A DNA stretch of 64,000 nucleotides from Rhizobium sp. Q54 (GTDB lineage Bacteria > Pseudomonadota > Alphaproteobacteria > ATCC43930 > CGMCC-115725): assembly GCA_945861155.1 (NCBI GenBank), contig CAMATN010000002.1, positions 20,956-84,955 of the forward strand. The letters are read 5' to 3'. A model generated the notes under the pieces. That model searched no databases, was not told where the DNA came from, and saw only the letters and a list, made by a program, of their open reading frames with translations. The position numbers were made by a program, and so were the translations under genes. This document shows, in pieces, positions 63,909 through 64,000 of this stretch; positions within the stretch are counted from its first letter, which is position 1, and every line of letters starts with the position of its first letter.

Positions 63909-64000
63909 CGAATTTGGGTTTTCACCACGCAGGCACGGAGTAGGAGCGCGTAGGGCGGAAAAGCGAAGCGCAATCCGCCGATCCCACGAACATTGGGTGG
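63909..64000. repeat. REP-like sequence at the window end
   Basis: From about 63951 the sequence GTAGGGCGGAAAAGCGAAGC and the complementary TCCGCC at 63975-63980 form part of a dispersed REP-type palindrome common in Alphaproteobacteria. No gene is seen in the last 92 bases; the next gene, if any, lies beyond the edge. Confidence 0.6.

Overview
The window is a 64 kb piece of a high-GC (roughly two thirds G+C by eye) alphaproteobacterial chromosome. The case for Alphaproteobacteria rests on a Ros/MucR regulator, two Fur-superfamily regulators (a Fur/Mur type and Irr), an ornithine-lipid OlsB/OlsA-type pair, and a gene order typical of the class: nfu-tsaB-rimI-mucR-fur, miaB-phoH-ybeY-corC-lnt-XRE-metK-trmB and rimP-nusA-ylxR-infB-rbfA-truB-rpsO-pnp. 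A Rhodospirillales-like lineage would fit, but the genus cannot be read from the sequence. GTG and TTG starts are frequent.

Layout. Positions 1-3.99 kb run on the minus strand: recA, with a LexA-type box in its promoter, followed by two polytopic membrane proteins, the second cut by the window edge. From 4.15 to 42.36 kb everything is on the plus strand. The first part (4.15-27 kb) is housekeeping: Fe-S scaffold, tRNA modification (TsaB, MiaB, TruB, TrmB), ribosome maturation (RimI, YbeY, RimP, RbfA), transcription and translation factors (NusA, IF2, S15, PNPase), SAM synthesis and envelope lipids. The next part (27-37 kb) is metabolic and accessory: a glycerophosphodiesterase, a nitronate-monooxygenase-like flavoprotein with an unusual Cys cluster, Irr, a compact DUF1800/DUF1501/NHL-repeat cassette in which none of the three proteins shows an export signal, and a rubrerythrin/Fe-S/DUF3501 oxidative-stress module. 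An ABC-F ATPase, a three-part TIR-domain protein (likely immune effector), a zinc-type reductase and a PEP-mutase-family lyase follow.

From 42.4 kb strands alternate: a four-domain rhodanese, a Gfo/Idh/MocA oxidoreductase and a cupin; an orphan HyuA-type subunit; acs with a coupled small gene; a Crp/Fnr regulator; an EVE protein; prfC; a BrnT/BrnA toxin-antitoxin pair; a REP-flanked small Cys-rich ORF; a class III CoA-transferase; a DUF1194 protein; an LLM flavin oxidoreductase; an AT-richer island with a membrane-anchored GH19-like protein; enoyl-CoA hydratase; an M20 amidohydrolase; a Pro/Ala-rich protein; and an amidase.

Two sequence-level themes stand out. Short tandem duplications (13-21 bp) are scattered at gene ends; one of 17 bp appears to have truncated TsaB and broken its overlap with rimI, and another expanded a pentapeptide repeat at the RimI N-terminus. 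Dispersed palindromic repeats (a 34-bp perfect inverted repeat, REP halves, GC-rich palindromes) occupy many of the intergenic gaps. The best candidates for undescribed biology are the DUF1800/DUF1501/NHL cassette with its two matching hairpins, the TIR protein and the GH19-like island. No rRNA, tRNA, CRISPR array, transposase or integrase was seen.
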